This document shows, in pieces, positions 24,849 to 37,900 of a DNA stretch of 64,000 bases. The notes below the pieces were generated by a model. The model was not told where the DNA came from and made no database searches. It worked only from the letters and a program-made list of their open reading frames with translations. Both the position numbers and the translations under genes were made by a program. How positions within the stretch are numbered: the stretch's first letter is position 1; each line of letters starts with the position of its first letter. The stretch comes from Hirundichthys speculiger (lineage: Eukaryota > Chordata > Actinopteri > Beloniformes > Exocoetidae), in the NCBI GenBank assembly GCA_018398805.1, contig JAGFBZ010000335.1, positions 186,001 through 250,000 on the forward strand. The letters are read 5' to 3'.

Positions 24849-25928
24849 GGCTGTTTAGGGCCTGATATGCAGGAACATAATAGTAATTTTTCAGGAAGCT
24901 GACGAAGGGATGCTATCTTCAATCCAGGCTCCTGGTGGGGGATACAGGATGACTGGATCCCCATGAGATGTGAGGATCCACACTCATGCTATGAAATCAG
25001 TGCTGCTGATGTTTTCTAGCCCTGCTGGCTGGTGCCCTCCCCTGGACTGAAGACTGGTCCACTTTCTGTTGGGCCTGGGAAGTGGTGGCCCACCGCCCAC
25101 GCTTTACCTGTATCCGTGGGGTGCTGGCTAGATGGTTCCTGGTGGGCTAGAGAAGAAATTCAGTACACTGGTAGAGGTCTGCTGCATGAGCTGCCCCACA
25201 CAGGCCCCCCAATGTGGGGGTCACCATATCTCATGCAGATCCAGCCACCCTAGAAGACCAGGAGCCCAGGTGTCAGGTGCCCTGGAGCCACCCAGGCATG
25301 TCTGCATTAACCACCCACAGCATCAGCACCACCAAATCCAAGGGAAGTCTCATCCCACCATAGCTTACAGGGAGTCAAGGCTTACATGCAACAGAGAGGG
25401 GAAGGTGAGGGAGGAGAATGGGGAGGTTCAAAAATAGAGACTGAGTGCTACCAAACCTCCATGTTGAGTGAACCCCAACTAAAGTGATTTCAGCTACATT
25501 ACAAAGAGGGCAGGAATAGATAGGAGGACAGCGACAGCGCTGAAACCTGTCCACTACATGTTCCCACTAACTCTATCCCCCATGCACCTCTAACCCTATC
25601 ATGTTACCTAGCAACCCTTGTGTGCTAGGTAACATGTTCCCACTAACCCTATCCCCCATGCACTTCTAACCCTATCATGTTACCTAGCAACCCTTGTGTG
25701 CTAGGGCTCTGATCTAATGATGAGCAGGAAGAGAGGTGAGATGAGATGTCCGGTTGGTACATAGAGAAGATGGCAGGCTGATTGAACACTCCCTCTCATT
25801 GGGATTAGTTCCTTATTTTCAAGTGCATTAACAGTTGCTGAATTGTGGAAAGGAACAAAACCAGTAGAGCCAAAAGTAAAGTGACCACAAAGTCCGGAAA
25901 ATATGAGAAAGTAGCTATGGAGACCGGC
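24849..25928. other. Repeat-derived sequence between the 36-bp array and the L1-type ORF1 remnant
   Basis: GC-richer sequence probably belonging to the 5-prime region of the L1-type element that follows, or to another old insertion. Open frames of 73 and 101 residues at 25032-25437 have no recognisable domain and overlap each other, so they are not annotated as genes. A 76-bp direct duplication lies at 25557-25708. Confidence 0.4.
25557..25708. repeat. 76-bp direct tandem duplication
   Basis: CATGTTCCCACTAAC at 25557 recurs at 25633. Both copies run through CTCTAACCCTATC or TTCTAACCCTATC and ATGTTACCTAGCAACCC with only a few changes. Confidence 0.9.
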
Positions 25929-25929
25929 G

Positions 25930-26370
25930 ATGATTATTAATTTTCACGAGTATGAAACCAAAGAGCAGATCTTATTGTATGCCTGGGGAAAGAAGGTCTT
26001 TTATGAAGACAAAAGAGTTTACTTTGACCATGTCTATCTGAGAAATACTTAAGAAAACAAGAGAGTGTATTGGAATAAATAGAATGCTGAAGAAGGAGAA
26101 GGGAGTGTGCTTTCAGACCTCCCCAACCACCAAACTCAAGGTGTTACTGAACGATGGACCCAGGATGTCCAAGAGAGTCAGCAGACAACCTACGGAAAAG
26201 GGGGCTCCCCATTGACCAAGATGAAGCTGGCCTGACTTTAGGACCTTGGACCACAGCGATATCTAGAGAGGGTCGGGGAGAAGCATCATCAGCGAGCATC
26301 CCACCTGGAGCAGACATGAGGAAAACTGCTGCAGTCCCCAGGAGTCTTAAAACCAACACCAAGGACTGAT
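25930..26370 (+). pseudogene. L1-type ORF1 remnant
   Basis: In one frame the sequence reads INFHEYETKEQILLYAW, then VYFDHVYLRN before a stop. After a frame change it gives FQTSPTTKLKVLLNDGP. This matches the RNA-recognition and C-terminal domains of L1 ORF1 (the NFxxYxxKExIL motif and the phe-gln-thr-xx-pro motif). It is broken by several stops and at least two frame changes. The original start is not preserved. Confidence 0.65.
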
Positions 26371-26743
26371 TGTGACCATTCCCCTCAGTCCCATCAGGTT
26401 ATCTGATAACTGCCAAATGACTTATTTGAACTTCTATCCTCCCCTTCCCCTTATTTTACTTTGATTCGAAGACTAACTTTTACCTTAAGAAAGGTAGGAT
26501 TATTGACAGTGGGAGAGTGGTCCTGTGGATAGTCCGCCATAGTAGAGCACAACGATTGTTAAAGCAACTGTAGCTACCTCAAAGAGGAGCCCATGTGTTG
26601 AATCAGGCTCTATGTTGAGCAGATATGTTCTCCAGCCGTGGAAGTCATCTTGTTCTTATTGTGTTCTGTATTGTTCATATTTCAGTAGATGTTTATACCT
26701 ACGTTTAAGGCTGTTATGTTCCAGGTTGTAACAAGTCTTTGTT

Positions 26744-27544
26744 TTAACCTTTGTGTCGTGTTCGTTTCTCCCCCCTTACTTTAGTGTTCCCGGTCAAATT
26801 TGACCGGCCTGTTTTAACTGCTCCTACATTAACAGAAAACCCACTGATCATCACCAAATTTTATTTAACTCCCTTTTAAGCTGTAAACAATGTCTCAAAC
26901 TAGTGGTTTACATGAATAATTGCAGTGAATATACAAAAATACAAGGGGGGGCATGTGTCTTCACACACAGGAGTGGCATTTTGCAATCAGATTGTAGTGT
27001 GCCTTGCAAATGCATCACATTTGAAACATATAAGACTTGTTTTATTGTCTCTAGGGGCACAGAGGTGGCATCTCTTCCATTTCTGCCCCTGTTTTGGGGG
27101 GAGAGCAGCCAGGGCAGTGGCTGGGGCTTGCAAACTCCTCACCAGACTGGCAGAAGCTGGTGCATGGTAGAGGTCTTTACGGGTCCACTTTCATGGACCC
27201 GAACCCGAATGGACCCATGAAAATTTGACCCGAAACCGACCCGACCCGAGCTATTATCATAAGTTCAGAAGTCCGAACCCGAATGGACCCGCAATATTTG
27301 GACCCGGAACTGACCCGACCCGAGTCTTTAGTTTCCGACCACGAACCGAACCGAGACAATCCAGCCCATAATTGCTCATGTTAAAGTTGTCTAGCGTTTA
27401 ATAAAACTTGATTTTCTTTCCTAAAGTTGTCCTCTTCTACCCAGTTCAACGGGATACTTGACAGGTATGATTTGGAGCCAATATTTATGATTGATGAAAG
27501 TAGGAAATCGGTCAGATTTGACCCGAACACGACAGAAAGGTTAA
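26744..27544. mobile_element. piggyBac-like non-autonomous element with TTAA duplication
   Basis: TTAACCTTTGTGTCGTGTTCG at 26744 is mirrored by CGAACACGACAGAAAGGTTAA ending at 27544, with one mismatch in the 17-bp inverted repeat. Both ends carry TTAA, the obligate piggyBac target. A near-terminal palindrome CCGGTCAAATTTGACCGG lies at about 26790, and a similar CGGTCAGATTTGACCC lies near the right end. No transposase was seen. The flanks on either side are L1-type sequence, so this is a clean insertion into the older LINE. Confidence 0.85.
27181..27365. repeat. Two-copy 74-bp repeat of ACCCG-rich sequence
   Basis: GAACCCGAATGGACCC occurs at 27201 and 27275, each followed by a GACCCGACCCGAG block. 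It lies inside the piggyBac-like element and looks like a separate small insertion or an internal expansion. Confidence 0.75.
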
Positions 27545-27562
27545 CAGAAAGAAACAAAGTCA

Positions 27563-27851
27563 ATGGATAATTCGGAATATAAGATAATAACACTCAATGT
27601 GCTCAGGTTACATGATCCAGTGAAAAAGAGTAACTTTGTTGCTAAAATTAAAAGTGAAATTTTTAAATTTAAAATACTTGATGTTAGAGTCATCTGGAAA
27701 CTTAATTTGTATTGGAGACGGGAATATCCAAATGCAACCCAAACTCAACAAATTTACACAAGAGGAGAAACGAAAATTCATTATTCATGCAGCAAATGTT
27801 AAAGGACTTTGGTTTGATAGATATCTAGAGGGACCACCACCCCACAAATGA
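27563..27851 (+). pseudogene. L1-type ORF2 endonuclease remnant
   Basis: The plus strand starts YKIITLNVLRLHDPVKKS, the beginning of an L1 AP-endonuclease domain (ITLNVNGL consensus). A large internal deletion follows, with a frame change into IGDGNIQMQPKLNKF, where the consensus has a GDFN active-site motif (here GDGN). The interior of the domain is missing. Confidence 0.7.
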
Positions 27852-28249
27852 GCAGTTTACCTGTTGTTCCCTTCTCCAAAGCACTACAAATGTGTTTTTT
27901 TTCATCTCAACCACAGATGGACATAAAATCAGATTTATGATAAAGACTGACAAGAAAATTTGAGGTTTGTGAAACAAAAAAATCATGAAACTGGTCCAGT
28001 CTATTAAGCTTCTATCTTGGAGACGACATTAGCAACAAGCAGAAAAAAAAACAGTTTACAAAATCAGGGACCCCCCCCCCCCAAAAAAAAAAAAAACTTG
28101 CTGTACAATCTAAGAAATTCAGCAATCTACATTCTATAAGGACGTATATACCCAAGCTGATAAAGTTTAAACTTGATAACTGCTCAGTTCTTCAAATCTC
28201 TGGATGTTCCTTTAAGAGAAGATCACCAGAATGTTCTGACTGCAGAGAT

Positions 28250-29050
28250 AACCCCACTGAACTGGGCCATGCTATTCACTGAATGAGGGCCAACGAAACA
28301 CCGGGGCCAGACGGGTCCATTAATGAATGGTATAAAACATTCAAGCCTGAGTGACGCCACTGCTCCTCAGATGCTTTAACCAAACCCTTCAGGAGGACCA
28401 GATGCCCCAGTCTTGGAGGGAAGCAGTAATTATCACTTATTCCTAAGGAAGGCGAGGATAAGGGAGAATGTACAGTATTTCATATAGGACAATACCTATG
28501 TTTATTACAGACTACAGTGATCCCTTAATTTCCATGGTTAATGGGGACCCCCCATTGGCCCCCCCACCCCTAAAATCAAAATCCGCAAACAGCAGCTGGA
28601 GCCCCCCCGAGCCTAAATAATGTGTTTAAAATATGTTTAAAAACCGCAAAAAAGTAGCAAGGCACTGCAGCGAAACAAGACAAAGGCTCAACTGTGAAAC
28701 TGTATACACGCTGGGCTGCTGTTGATGCTCACTCCACTTTTCATCTAACCCCATTTTCTTCTGCCCTCCCACGACACACACACACACACTCCATTACCCA
28801 TAAGGCCACATCATTACCCATAAGGCCACCTTCTTAAAGGGGCCAGGCTGGCTCACAACATTTCTTCACTGTGAGAGAACACACACAACATCCTGTGAAT
28901 CTTCCGCGATTTTTTTTATGATATGATATGATATCCAATAAGGGAGGATCCAGCAATTAAGGGGATTTCAACTAGAGATAATACAAGTTAAGTCTTCTTG
29001 CAGATGATATTTTGCTCACCCTGACGGACAGAGAAGTGTTTGAGATCAGC
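28250..29050 (+). pseudogene. L1-type ORF2 reverse-transcriptase remnants
   Basis: NETPGPDGSINEWYKTF near 28.29 kb matches the GKSPGPDGxxxExYK finger motif of L1-type reverse transcriptases. LLADDILLTLTD near 29.0 kb is the catalytic YADD region with Tyr replaced by Leu. Between them, roughly 28.51-28.95 kb is GC-rich sequence without LINE similarity, probably an insertion. Stops occur throughout. Confidence 0.65.
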
Positions 29051-29646
29051 ATGTGTGACTGTTCCTCTGAACTGTGATGGCCCATCGCTCCTGGTTACCA
29101 GACAGGCTCCATCAGGTGCCTTAAGTTTTCACACGTAGGCGTCTAGAGACGTTGTCTCAAGGTTCATATGATCGTTAAAAGTGATTGTTTCCTTTTGAAC
29201 ACTGTAATTTTCCAGCATCCTCTCATTCTGTGATGTAAGTAAATTGCCTCTCTGATCTTGTATACAACTTGGAGATTAAATACTCTTTCCACCTCCGTCG
29301 TGGTCAGTGTAACTGTTAACTGTTGATTGATTGTCTCACTCAAGTAAGATATACTAAATTCTTACAAAACATGCATCTAAATCTAAACTGATGTCCCATT
29401 TGAGACAGTTCGGCTTATACAAGTTCTAGATACCCTCTTACAGCTTTTTACTGATTGGTCACTTGAGAAGCACATTTGACTTTAAAAGGGACACCGCGGC
29501 TATTAAATATCTGAGTTTGGATACCAAAAGACATCGTCAAAATATATAAAACAAACTATGGCCCAGTTATTAAGACAATCAAAGTAGACCTCAGCAGATG
29601 GACAGCTCTGTCCTGAGACACGTTTAATATAATTAAAACAGTAAAA

Positions 29647-29925
29647 ATGAATGTTGTCCCCCAGCTTCTGGTCCCATTCCAGTCATTTCCTGTCCAGGTG
29701 CCACCTAAAGATTTCAGAGGATGGACTAGAATGATCTCCAGATTTGTCTGGAACAGTCAGAGGCCCAGAATTAAATATAAAAATGAAATGTTTCCTGAGA
29801 CCGCAGCTCCGGCAGGGACAAGGGCTGTAAAGACTCTGCAGTTCCCCAAAGATGAAGGTGGTATTTCTCTCCCATGTGTGGAGAACTATTATTGCCCAGC
29901 TAAAACCTCCGGTATGCTTCTGTAA
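29647..29925 (+). pseudogene. L1-type ORF2 C-terminal remnant
   Basis: The open frame reads MNVVPQLLVPFQSFPVQV, then SRFVWNSQRPRIKYK and DEGGISLPCVENYY. It matches the segment after the polymerase of L1 ORF2 (MNxLPKLLYLFQ, FIWNxKRPRI, KGGLxLPN). It is a fragment without start or continuation. Confidence 0.75.
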
Positions 29926-30790
29926 TCTGAAATATTCAGACAACTGGAAAGACTTAGAATTAATGCAGTCTGAAGCACAAGCCCCAACACCATGATCCTG
30001 ATCTGGACAAACTAAACCACTGAACCAGGGTGTGATTTCAAATCTGTAATCATCCTGAGAAACATGCAAAAGTACTGAAATGGGTGGCACATGACCCAGA
30101 GTTGAAACCATCAGGGCTGGATATGTGGGCAGCCTACTGCACTATAGCTGGTGGACAGCATGGAGTCATTTATCCACATAGTAAAATCCTACAGACCGGA
30201 AGAGAGGATAGATTCAGATATTTCCAGGTCAAAGACCACTTTAAGAAATAAATCAAGCAATTAGACAAAAGTAACTCTAATTTGAGTATATTTACAGACA
30301 CATTTAGGGCCAAAGACAGTAAGCATTTAATATCACAGTTATAAAAGACAACAAAATGTGAACAACTTTCAGGCGAGAAGTTGATTTTTCTTTTGTTGCA
30401 TTGCATTCTTTGTGGGGAAAATTCCAGATGGACTTAGAGTCCAGGACAACCACGTTTCTGTAGTGCTTGTGGCTGAGAGCAAGAAAGCCATTACATGGAT
30501 ATGGCTGAAGACTAATCTACCATCAAGGGATGACTGGACCACAATTATTGATCAAAAGAAAAGGATGGAGAGACCAACCTTCTCCTAAAGACTGAGAAAC
30601 ATACTTGGAAAGGTGGAGCTCATTCAGTGAGATGTAACTCATCATCTGGGTGAAAGAAAGATTCCTTTTTGCACTAATGCATGACCTTTGTCAACCTGTC
30701 TGTTGTCTCATGTTCTCTGTTCATTCATTTGTTTTTGTTGTTTTTTTTCTCTTTTTCTCATTTTTGTTTAAAAATACTGAAAACATGAAA

Positions 30791-31766
30791 TTTAGCAGGC
30801 AGCAGGGGCCGCTTGAGAGATAGGAAGCCATAGCAGGACAACCTCAAGGACAGCAAGAGGCGCCTCCACCCACACCGCCATCCCAGGATCCCCACCTCTA
30901 AGATCAAGCATGTCCTGAGCCAGGCCATCATTTATGTTCCTACAGGATAGAGAAGTAGGTCCCCTCAGACCCTCCACTGAGAACATCTCAGAGAAGTTGA
31001 GGTCCATCATATCCATCTATCATGAGGCCACTGATCTCAGGAGAAACTCAATCATTATGGTAGATCCCCCTGACATTCAGGTTCTGTGTTCCATCAGCAG
31101 CCTGGTTTTTTGCTTCAGACGGAACAAACTCCACCTCCCTGTCACCCAGATGACTTATAACACTTTACAAACTTAAAGAGAAAGAGAAGACTGGCAGGAA
31201 GCAAAAAAACGCTGAAGATTTCAGTTGGAAAAAAAACAAACTGTGTTATCTGATTATAAATTCTGTGATATTGCCACCTGCAGGATGATGTTCATATAAA
31301 TTATATCAAACTGTCCAGAGAACAGATGGGAGTCCTTTATCTAGAAGACAACAGAAAAACAGAAAAATGCTTCTCTCCTCAAGTGTTAATGATGAATGTA
31401 GTTTGTGATTTGTGTGTCCAATCAAAAGATAAGGAACAAAGATGTATTTTTATTTTTCATGCATAGCTGAAGCCTGATTGTCCTCAGGTGATTTAACCTG
31501 TTCAGATCTCAACGCTGTATCAGACGAGTTTCCATGTTGTCTGGAAGACAGGTCTTCAGCTCTATCCTCTTTGACTCACAATGATGTTCGCTTTAAAGCC
31601 TCTCTTTTCTACCTTCTCTGTTGTCTTCACAGAATGAAGGCTGCTTCATTTGTTGGGACATATCTGTGCTGTCCAAAAAAACCATCAAAAACATGTCATC
31701 TCTTCACTTTTGTCTCACTTTCCATTACAACTACTTGTGGAAGTGGATATCTCTGGAAAGACACAC
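30791..31766. other. Intron sequence between the L1 remnant and the 59-codon myosin exon
   Basis: No recognised element or exon. Short overlapping frames at 30792-31176 and 31478-31878 carry no motif I know. The sequence directly left of 31767 begins the intron with a GTGTGT donor on the minus strand. Confidence 0.45.
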
Positions 31767-31943
31767 CTGTGTGTTGACCAGTCGCCTCTCCAGTTTCTCC
31801 TGGGTAGGGTCTTCTGACTCCCAAGGCCCCCTACCACTGTGGGCTGGAACAGTCCTGGCATGGAATTCATCATCGTAGACGGTCCATTTAGTGAGCTTCT
31901 CCACTGTCTGATGGGGCAACAGGTTCTCCAGACGCAGCCAGTC
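31767..31943 (-). CDS. myo15b: Myosin XV-type exon, linker between N-terminal extension and motor
   Basis: This 177-nt exon (59 codons, phase 0 at both ends) has acceptor TTCTTTTTCTGGGGTGTAG and donor ACACAG/GTGTGT. It encodes DWLRLENLLPHQTVEKLT and then a region with TVYDDEFHARTVP and LERRLVNTQ. Its phase matches the long N-terminal exon upstream and exon 5394-5458 downstream. I have no motif-level proof of function; the evidence is the splice signals, phase continuity and protein-like composition. The acceptor lies at the edge of the 33-bp minisatellite, whose last unit supplies the polypyrimidine tract. Confidence 0.8.
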
Positions 31944-31945
31944 CT

Positions 31946-34900
31946 ACACCCCAGAAAAAGAAGACTGCTGCAGATCATCACACCCCAGAACAGAAGACTG
32001 CTGCAGATGATCACCCCCAGAACAGAAGACTGCTGCAGATCATCAACCCCAGAACAGAAGACTGCTTTACATCATCACACCCCAGAACAGAAGACTGCTG
32101 CAGATCATCACACCCCCAGAACAGAAGACTGCTGCAGATCATCACCCCCAGAACAGAAGACTGCTGCACATCATCACACCCCAGGACAGACGACTGCTGC
32201 AGATCATCACCCCCAGAACAGAAGACTGCTGCAGATCATCACACCCCCAGAACAGAAGACTGCTACAGATCATCACACCCCCAGAACAGAAGGCTGCTGC
32301 TAATCATCACACCCCAGACGGAATAGCAGACTGCTGGAGATCATCACCCCAGAACAGAAGACTGCTGCAGATCATCACACCCCCAGAACAGCAGACTTCT
32401 GGGGATCATCATGACCCGGAGCCGAAGACTGCTGCACATCATCACGCCCCAGAACAGAAGACTGCTGCAGATCATCACACCCCTACACAGAAGGCTGCTG
32501 CAGATCATTACCCCCAGAACAGAAGACTGCTGGATATCATCACCCCTGACAACAAAAGACTGCTGCACATCATCACGCCCCAGAACGGAAGACTGCAGCA
32601 GATCATCACCCCAGAGAACAAAAATCTGCTGCACATCATTACGCTCCAGAACAGAAGACTGCTGCAGATCATCACACCCCAGAACAGAAGACTGCTGCAG
32701 ATCATTACCCCAAAAATAGAAGACTGCTGCACATCATCATGCCCCGGAACAGAAGACTGCTGCAGATCATCATGACCCAGAATAGAAGGCTGCTGCACAT
32801 CATCACACCTGAGAACCAAAACTGCTGCAGATCATTAGTCCTCAGAATACAAAACTGCTGCAGATCATCACCCCAGTACAGAGGGCTGCTGCAGATCATC
32901 ACACCCCTATAACAGAAGACTGCTGCAGATCATCATACCCCCAGAACAGAAGACTGCTGCACATCATCACACCCCAGAACAGCAGACTGCTGCAGATAAT
33001 GACACCCCCAGAACAGAAGACTGCTGCACATCAGCTCGCCCCAGAACAGAAGACTCCTGCAGATCATCACAACTCAACAGAAGACTGCTGCAGATCATCA
33101 CACCCCAGAACAGAAGACTGCTGCAGATCATAACACCCCAGAACAGAAGACTACTGCAGATCATTACCCCAAAAACAAAAGACTGCTGCACATCATCATG
33201 CCCCGGAACAGAAGACTGCTGCAGATCATCATGACCCAGAACAGAAGGCTGCTGCACATAATCACACCTGAGAACAAAAAACTGATGCGGATCATCAGGC
33301 CTCAGAATACAAAACTGCTGAAGATCATCACCCCAGTACAGAGGGCTGCTGCAGATCATCACACCCCTAGAACAGAAGACTTCTGCAAATCATCATACCC
33401 CCAGAACAGGAGACTGCTGCACATCATCACCCCAGAACAGAAGACTGCTGCAAATCATCACAGCCCCAGAACAGAAGGCTGCTGCACATCATCACACCCC
33501 AGAACAGCAGACTGCTGCAGATCATGACACCCCCACAACAGAAGACTGCTGCACATCATCACCCCTGAGAACAAAAAACTGCTGCACATCATCACGCCCC
33601 AGAACAGAAGACTGCTGCAGATCATGACCCTTGAGAACAAAAATCTGCTGCACATCATCACGCCCCAGAACAGAAGACTGCTGCAGATCATCACAACTCA
33701 ACAGAAGACTGCGGCAGATCTTCACACCCCAGAACAGAAGACTGCTGCAGATCATTACCCCAAAAACAGAAGACTGCTGCACATCATCCCCCGGAACAGA
33801 AGACTGCTGCAGATCATCATGACCCAGAACAGAAGGCTGCTGCACATCATCACACATGAGAACAAAAAACTGCTGCACATCATCAGGCCTCAGAATACAA
33901 AACTGCTGCAGATCATCACCCCAGTACAGAGGGCTGCTGCAGATAATCACACCCCTAGAACAGAAGACTTCTGCAGATCATCATACCCCCAGAACAGAAG
34001 ACTGCTGCACATCATCACCCCAGAACGGAAGACTGCTGCAGATCATTACCCCTGAGAAAAAAAACTGCTGCACATCATCATCACCCCAGAAACAGAAGAC
34101 TGCTGCACCTCATCATGCCCCGGAACAGAAGACTGCTGCAGATCATCACAACTCAACAGAAGACTGCTGCAGATCATCACCCCAAAAACAGAAGACTGCT
34201 GCACATCATCATGCCCCGGAACAGAAGACTGCTGCAGATCATCATGACCCAAAAGAGAAGGCTGCTGCACATCATCACACCTGAGAACAAAAAAATGCTG
34301 CAGATCATCAGGCCTCAGAATACAAAACTGCTGCAGATCATCATCCCAGTACAGAGGGCTGCTGCAGATCATGACACCCCCAGAACAGAAGACTGCTGCA
34401 CATCATCACGCCCCAGAACAGCAGACTGCTGCAAATCATGACACCCCCAGAACAGAAGACTGCTACACATCATCACCCCTGAGAACAAAAAATTGCTGCA
34501 CATCATCACACCCCAGAACAGAAGACTGCTGCAGATCATCACAACTCAACATAAGACTGCTGCAGATCATTACTCCAAAAACAGAAGACTGCTGCACATC
34601 ATCATGCCCCGGAACAGAAGACTGCTGCAGATCATCATGACCCAGAACAGAAGACTGCTGCACATCATCACCCCTAAGAACAAAAAAACTGCTACACATC
34701 ATCACGCCGCAGAACAAAAGACTGCTGCAGATCATCACAACTCAACAGAAGACTGCTGCAGATCATTACCCCAAAAACAGAGGGCTACTGCACATTATCA
34801 TGCCCCAGAACAGAAGATTGCTGCAGGTCATCATGACCCTGAACAGAACGCTGCTGCACATCATCACCCCAGAACAGAAAACTGCTGCAAATCATCACAC

Positions 34901-37900
34901 CCCATGAACAGGAGGCTGCTGCACATCATCACACCCCAGAACAGCAGACTGCTGCACATCATCACCCCTGAGCACAAAAGACTGCTGCACATCATCACGC
35001 CCCAGAACAGCAGACTGCTGCACATCATCACCCCTGAGAACAAAAAACTGCTACACATCATCACGCCCTAGAACAGAAGACTGCTGCAGATCATCACAAC
35101 TCAAATGAAGATTGCTGCACATCATCATGCCCCGGAACAGAAGACTGCTGCAGATCATCATGACCCAGAACAGAAGGCTGCTGCAAATCATCACACCTAA
35201 GAACAAAAAACTGCTGCAGATCATCAGGCCTCAGAATACAAAACTGCTGCAGATCGTCACCCCAGTACAGAGGGCTGCTGCAGATCATCACACTCCTAGA
35301 ACAGAAGACTTCTGCAGATCATCATACCCCCAGAACAGAAGACTGCTGCACATCATCACCCCAGAACAGAAGACTGCTGCAAATCATCACACCCCCCAGA
35401 ACAGAAGACTGCTGCAGATCATCACGCCCCAGAACAGAAGACTGCTGCAGATCATCACAACTAAACAGAAGACTGCTGCAGATCATCACCCCAAAAACAG
35501 AAGACTGCTGCACATCATCATGCCCCGGAACAGAAGACTGCTGCAGATCTTCATGACCCAAAACAGAAGACTGCTGCACATCATCACACCTGAGAACAAA
35601 AAACTGCTGCAGATCATCAGGCCTCAGAATACAAAACTGCTGCATATCATCATCCCAGTACAGAGGGCTGCTGCAGATCATGACACCCCCAGCACAGAAG
35701 ACTGCTGCACATCATCACGCCCCAGAACAGCAGACTGCTGCAAATCATGACACCCCCAGAACAGAAGACTGCTAAACATCATCACCCCTGAGAACAAAAA
35801 ATTGCTGCACATCATCACACCCCAGAACAGAAGACTGCTGCAGATCATCACAACTCAACATAAGACTGCTGCAGATCATTACTCCAAAAACAGAAGACTG
35901 CTGCACATCATCATGCCCCGGAACAGAAGACTGCTGCAGATCATCATGACCCAGAACAGAAGACTGCTGCACATCATCACCCCTAAGAAAAAAAAACTGC
36001 TACACATCATCACGCCCCAGAACAAAAGACTGCTGCAGATCATCACAACTCAACAGAAGACTGCTGCAGATCATTACCCCAAAAACAGAGGGCTACTGCA
36101 CATTATCATGCCCCGGAACAGAAGACTTCTGCAGATCATCATGACCCAGAACAGAACGCTGCTGCACATCATCACACCTGAGAACAAAAAACTGCTGCAG
36201 ATCATCACCCCAGTACAGAGGGCTGCTGCAGAAGATCACAACTCAACAGAAGACTGCTGCACATCATCACCCCAAAAACAGAAGACTGCTGCACATCATC
36301 ATGCCCCGGAACAGAAGACTGCTGCAGATCATCATGACCCAAAACAGAAGGCTGCTGCACATCATCACACCTGAGAACAAAAAACTGCTGCAGATCATCA
36401 GGCCTCAGAATACAAAACTGCTGCATATCATCATCCCAGTACAGAGGGCTGCTGCAGATCATGACACCCCCAGAACAGAAGACTGCTGCACATCATCACG
36501 CCCCAGAACAGCAGACTGCTGCAAATCATGACACCCCCAGAACAGAAGACTGCTACACATCATCACCCCTGAGAACAAAAAATTGCTGCACATCATCACA
36601 CCCCAGAACAGAAGACTGCTGCAGATCATCACAACTCAACAAAAGACTGCTGCAGATCATTACTCCAAAAACAGAAGACTGCTGCACATCATCATGCCCC
36701 GGAACAGAAGACTGCTGCAGATCATCATGACCCAGAACAGAAGACTGCTGCACATCATCACCCCTAAGAACAAAAAAACTGCTACACATCATCACGCCCC
36801 AGAACAAAAGACTGCTGCAGATCATCACAACTCAACAGAAGACTGCTGCAGATCATTACCCCAAAAACAGAGGGCTGCTGCACATTATCATGCCCCGGAA
36901 CAGAAGACTGCTGCAGATCATCATGACCCAGAACAGAACGCTTCTGCACATCATCACACCTGAGAACAAAAAACTGCTGCAGATCATCACCCCAGTACAG
37001 AGGGCTGCTGCAGATCATCACACCCCCAGAACAGAAGACTGCATCACATCATCACCCCAGAACAGAAAACTGCTGCAAATCATCACATCCTCAGAACAGA
37101 AGATTGCTGCACATCATCACCCCAGAACAGAAAACTGCTGCAAATCATCACACCCCATGAACAGGAGGCTGCTGCACATCATCACACCCCAGAACAGCAG
37201 ACTGCTGCACATCATCACCCCTGAGCACAAAAGACTGCTGCACAACATCACGCCCCAGAACAGCAGACTGCTGCAGATCATCACCCCTGAGAACAAAAAA
37301 CTGCTACACACATCATCACGCCCCAGAACAGAAGACTGCTGCAGATCATCACAACTCAACAGAAGATTGCTGCACATCATCATGCCCCGGAACAGAAGAC
37401 TGCTGCAGATCATCATGACCCAGAACAGAAGGCTGCTGCAAATCATCATACCTGAGAACAAAAAACTGCTGCAGATCATCAGGCCTCAGAATACAAAACT
37501 GCTGCAGATCATCACCCCAGTACAGAGGGCTGCTGCAGATCATCACACCCCTAGAACAGAAGACTTCTGCAGATCATCATACCCCAGAACAGAAGACTGC
37601 TGCAGATCATTACCCCAAAAACAGAAGATTGCTGCACATAATCATGCCCCGGAACAGAAGACTGCTGCAGATCATCATGACCCAGAACAGAAGGCTGCTG
37701 CAAATCATCACACCTGAGAACAAAAAACTGCTGCAGATCATCAGGCCTCAGAATACAAAACTGCTGCAGATCGTCACCCCAGTACAGAGGGCTGCTGCAG
37801 ATCATCACACTCCTAGAACAGAAGACTTCTGCAGATCATCATACCCCCAGAACAGAAGACTGCTGCACATCATCACCCCAGAACAGAAGACTGCTGCAAA

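Larger units (their letters stand above)
25929..30790 (+). mobile_element. Decayed L1-type LINE, split by other insertions
   Basis: The order of remnants on the plus strand matches an L1 element: ORF1-like nucleic-acid-binding protein (25.93-26.37 kb), a spacer, ORF2 endonuclease start (27.56-27.85 kb), reverse transcriptase pieces (about 28.25-29.05 kb), the ORF2 C-terminal region (29.64-29.93 kb) and a T-rich 3-prime region to about 30.79 kb. A piggyBac-like element interrupts it at 26744-27544. A GC-rich block at roughly 28.51-28.95 kb, with no LINE similarity that I can see, is probably another insertion. All frames carry stops and shifts, so it is inactive. It lies in the 26-kb myosin intron in antisense orientation. 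Confidence 0.75.

Noticed and set aside
25032..25437. Two overlapping plus-strand frames as a gene
   Set aside because: There is no recognisable domain, the frames overlap each other, and the context is old repeat sequence next to an L1-type remnant.
32411..34640. Cys-pair motifs (TEDCCRSS) suggesting a metal-binding protein
   Set aside because: This is just one of the reading frames of the 33-bp unit (GACTGCTGCAG) and is broken repeatedly.
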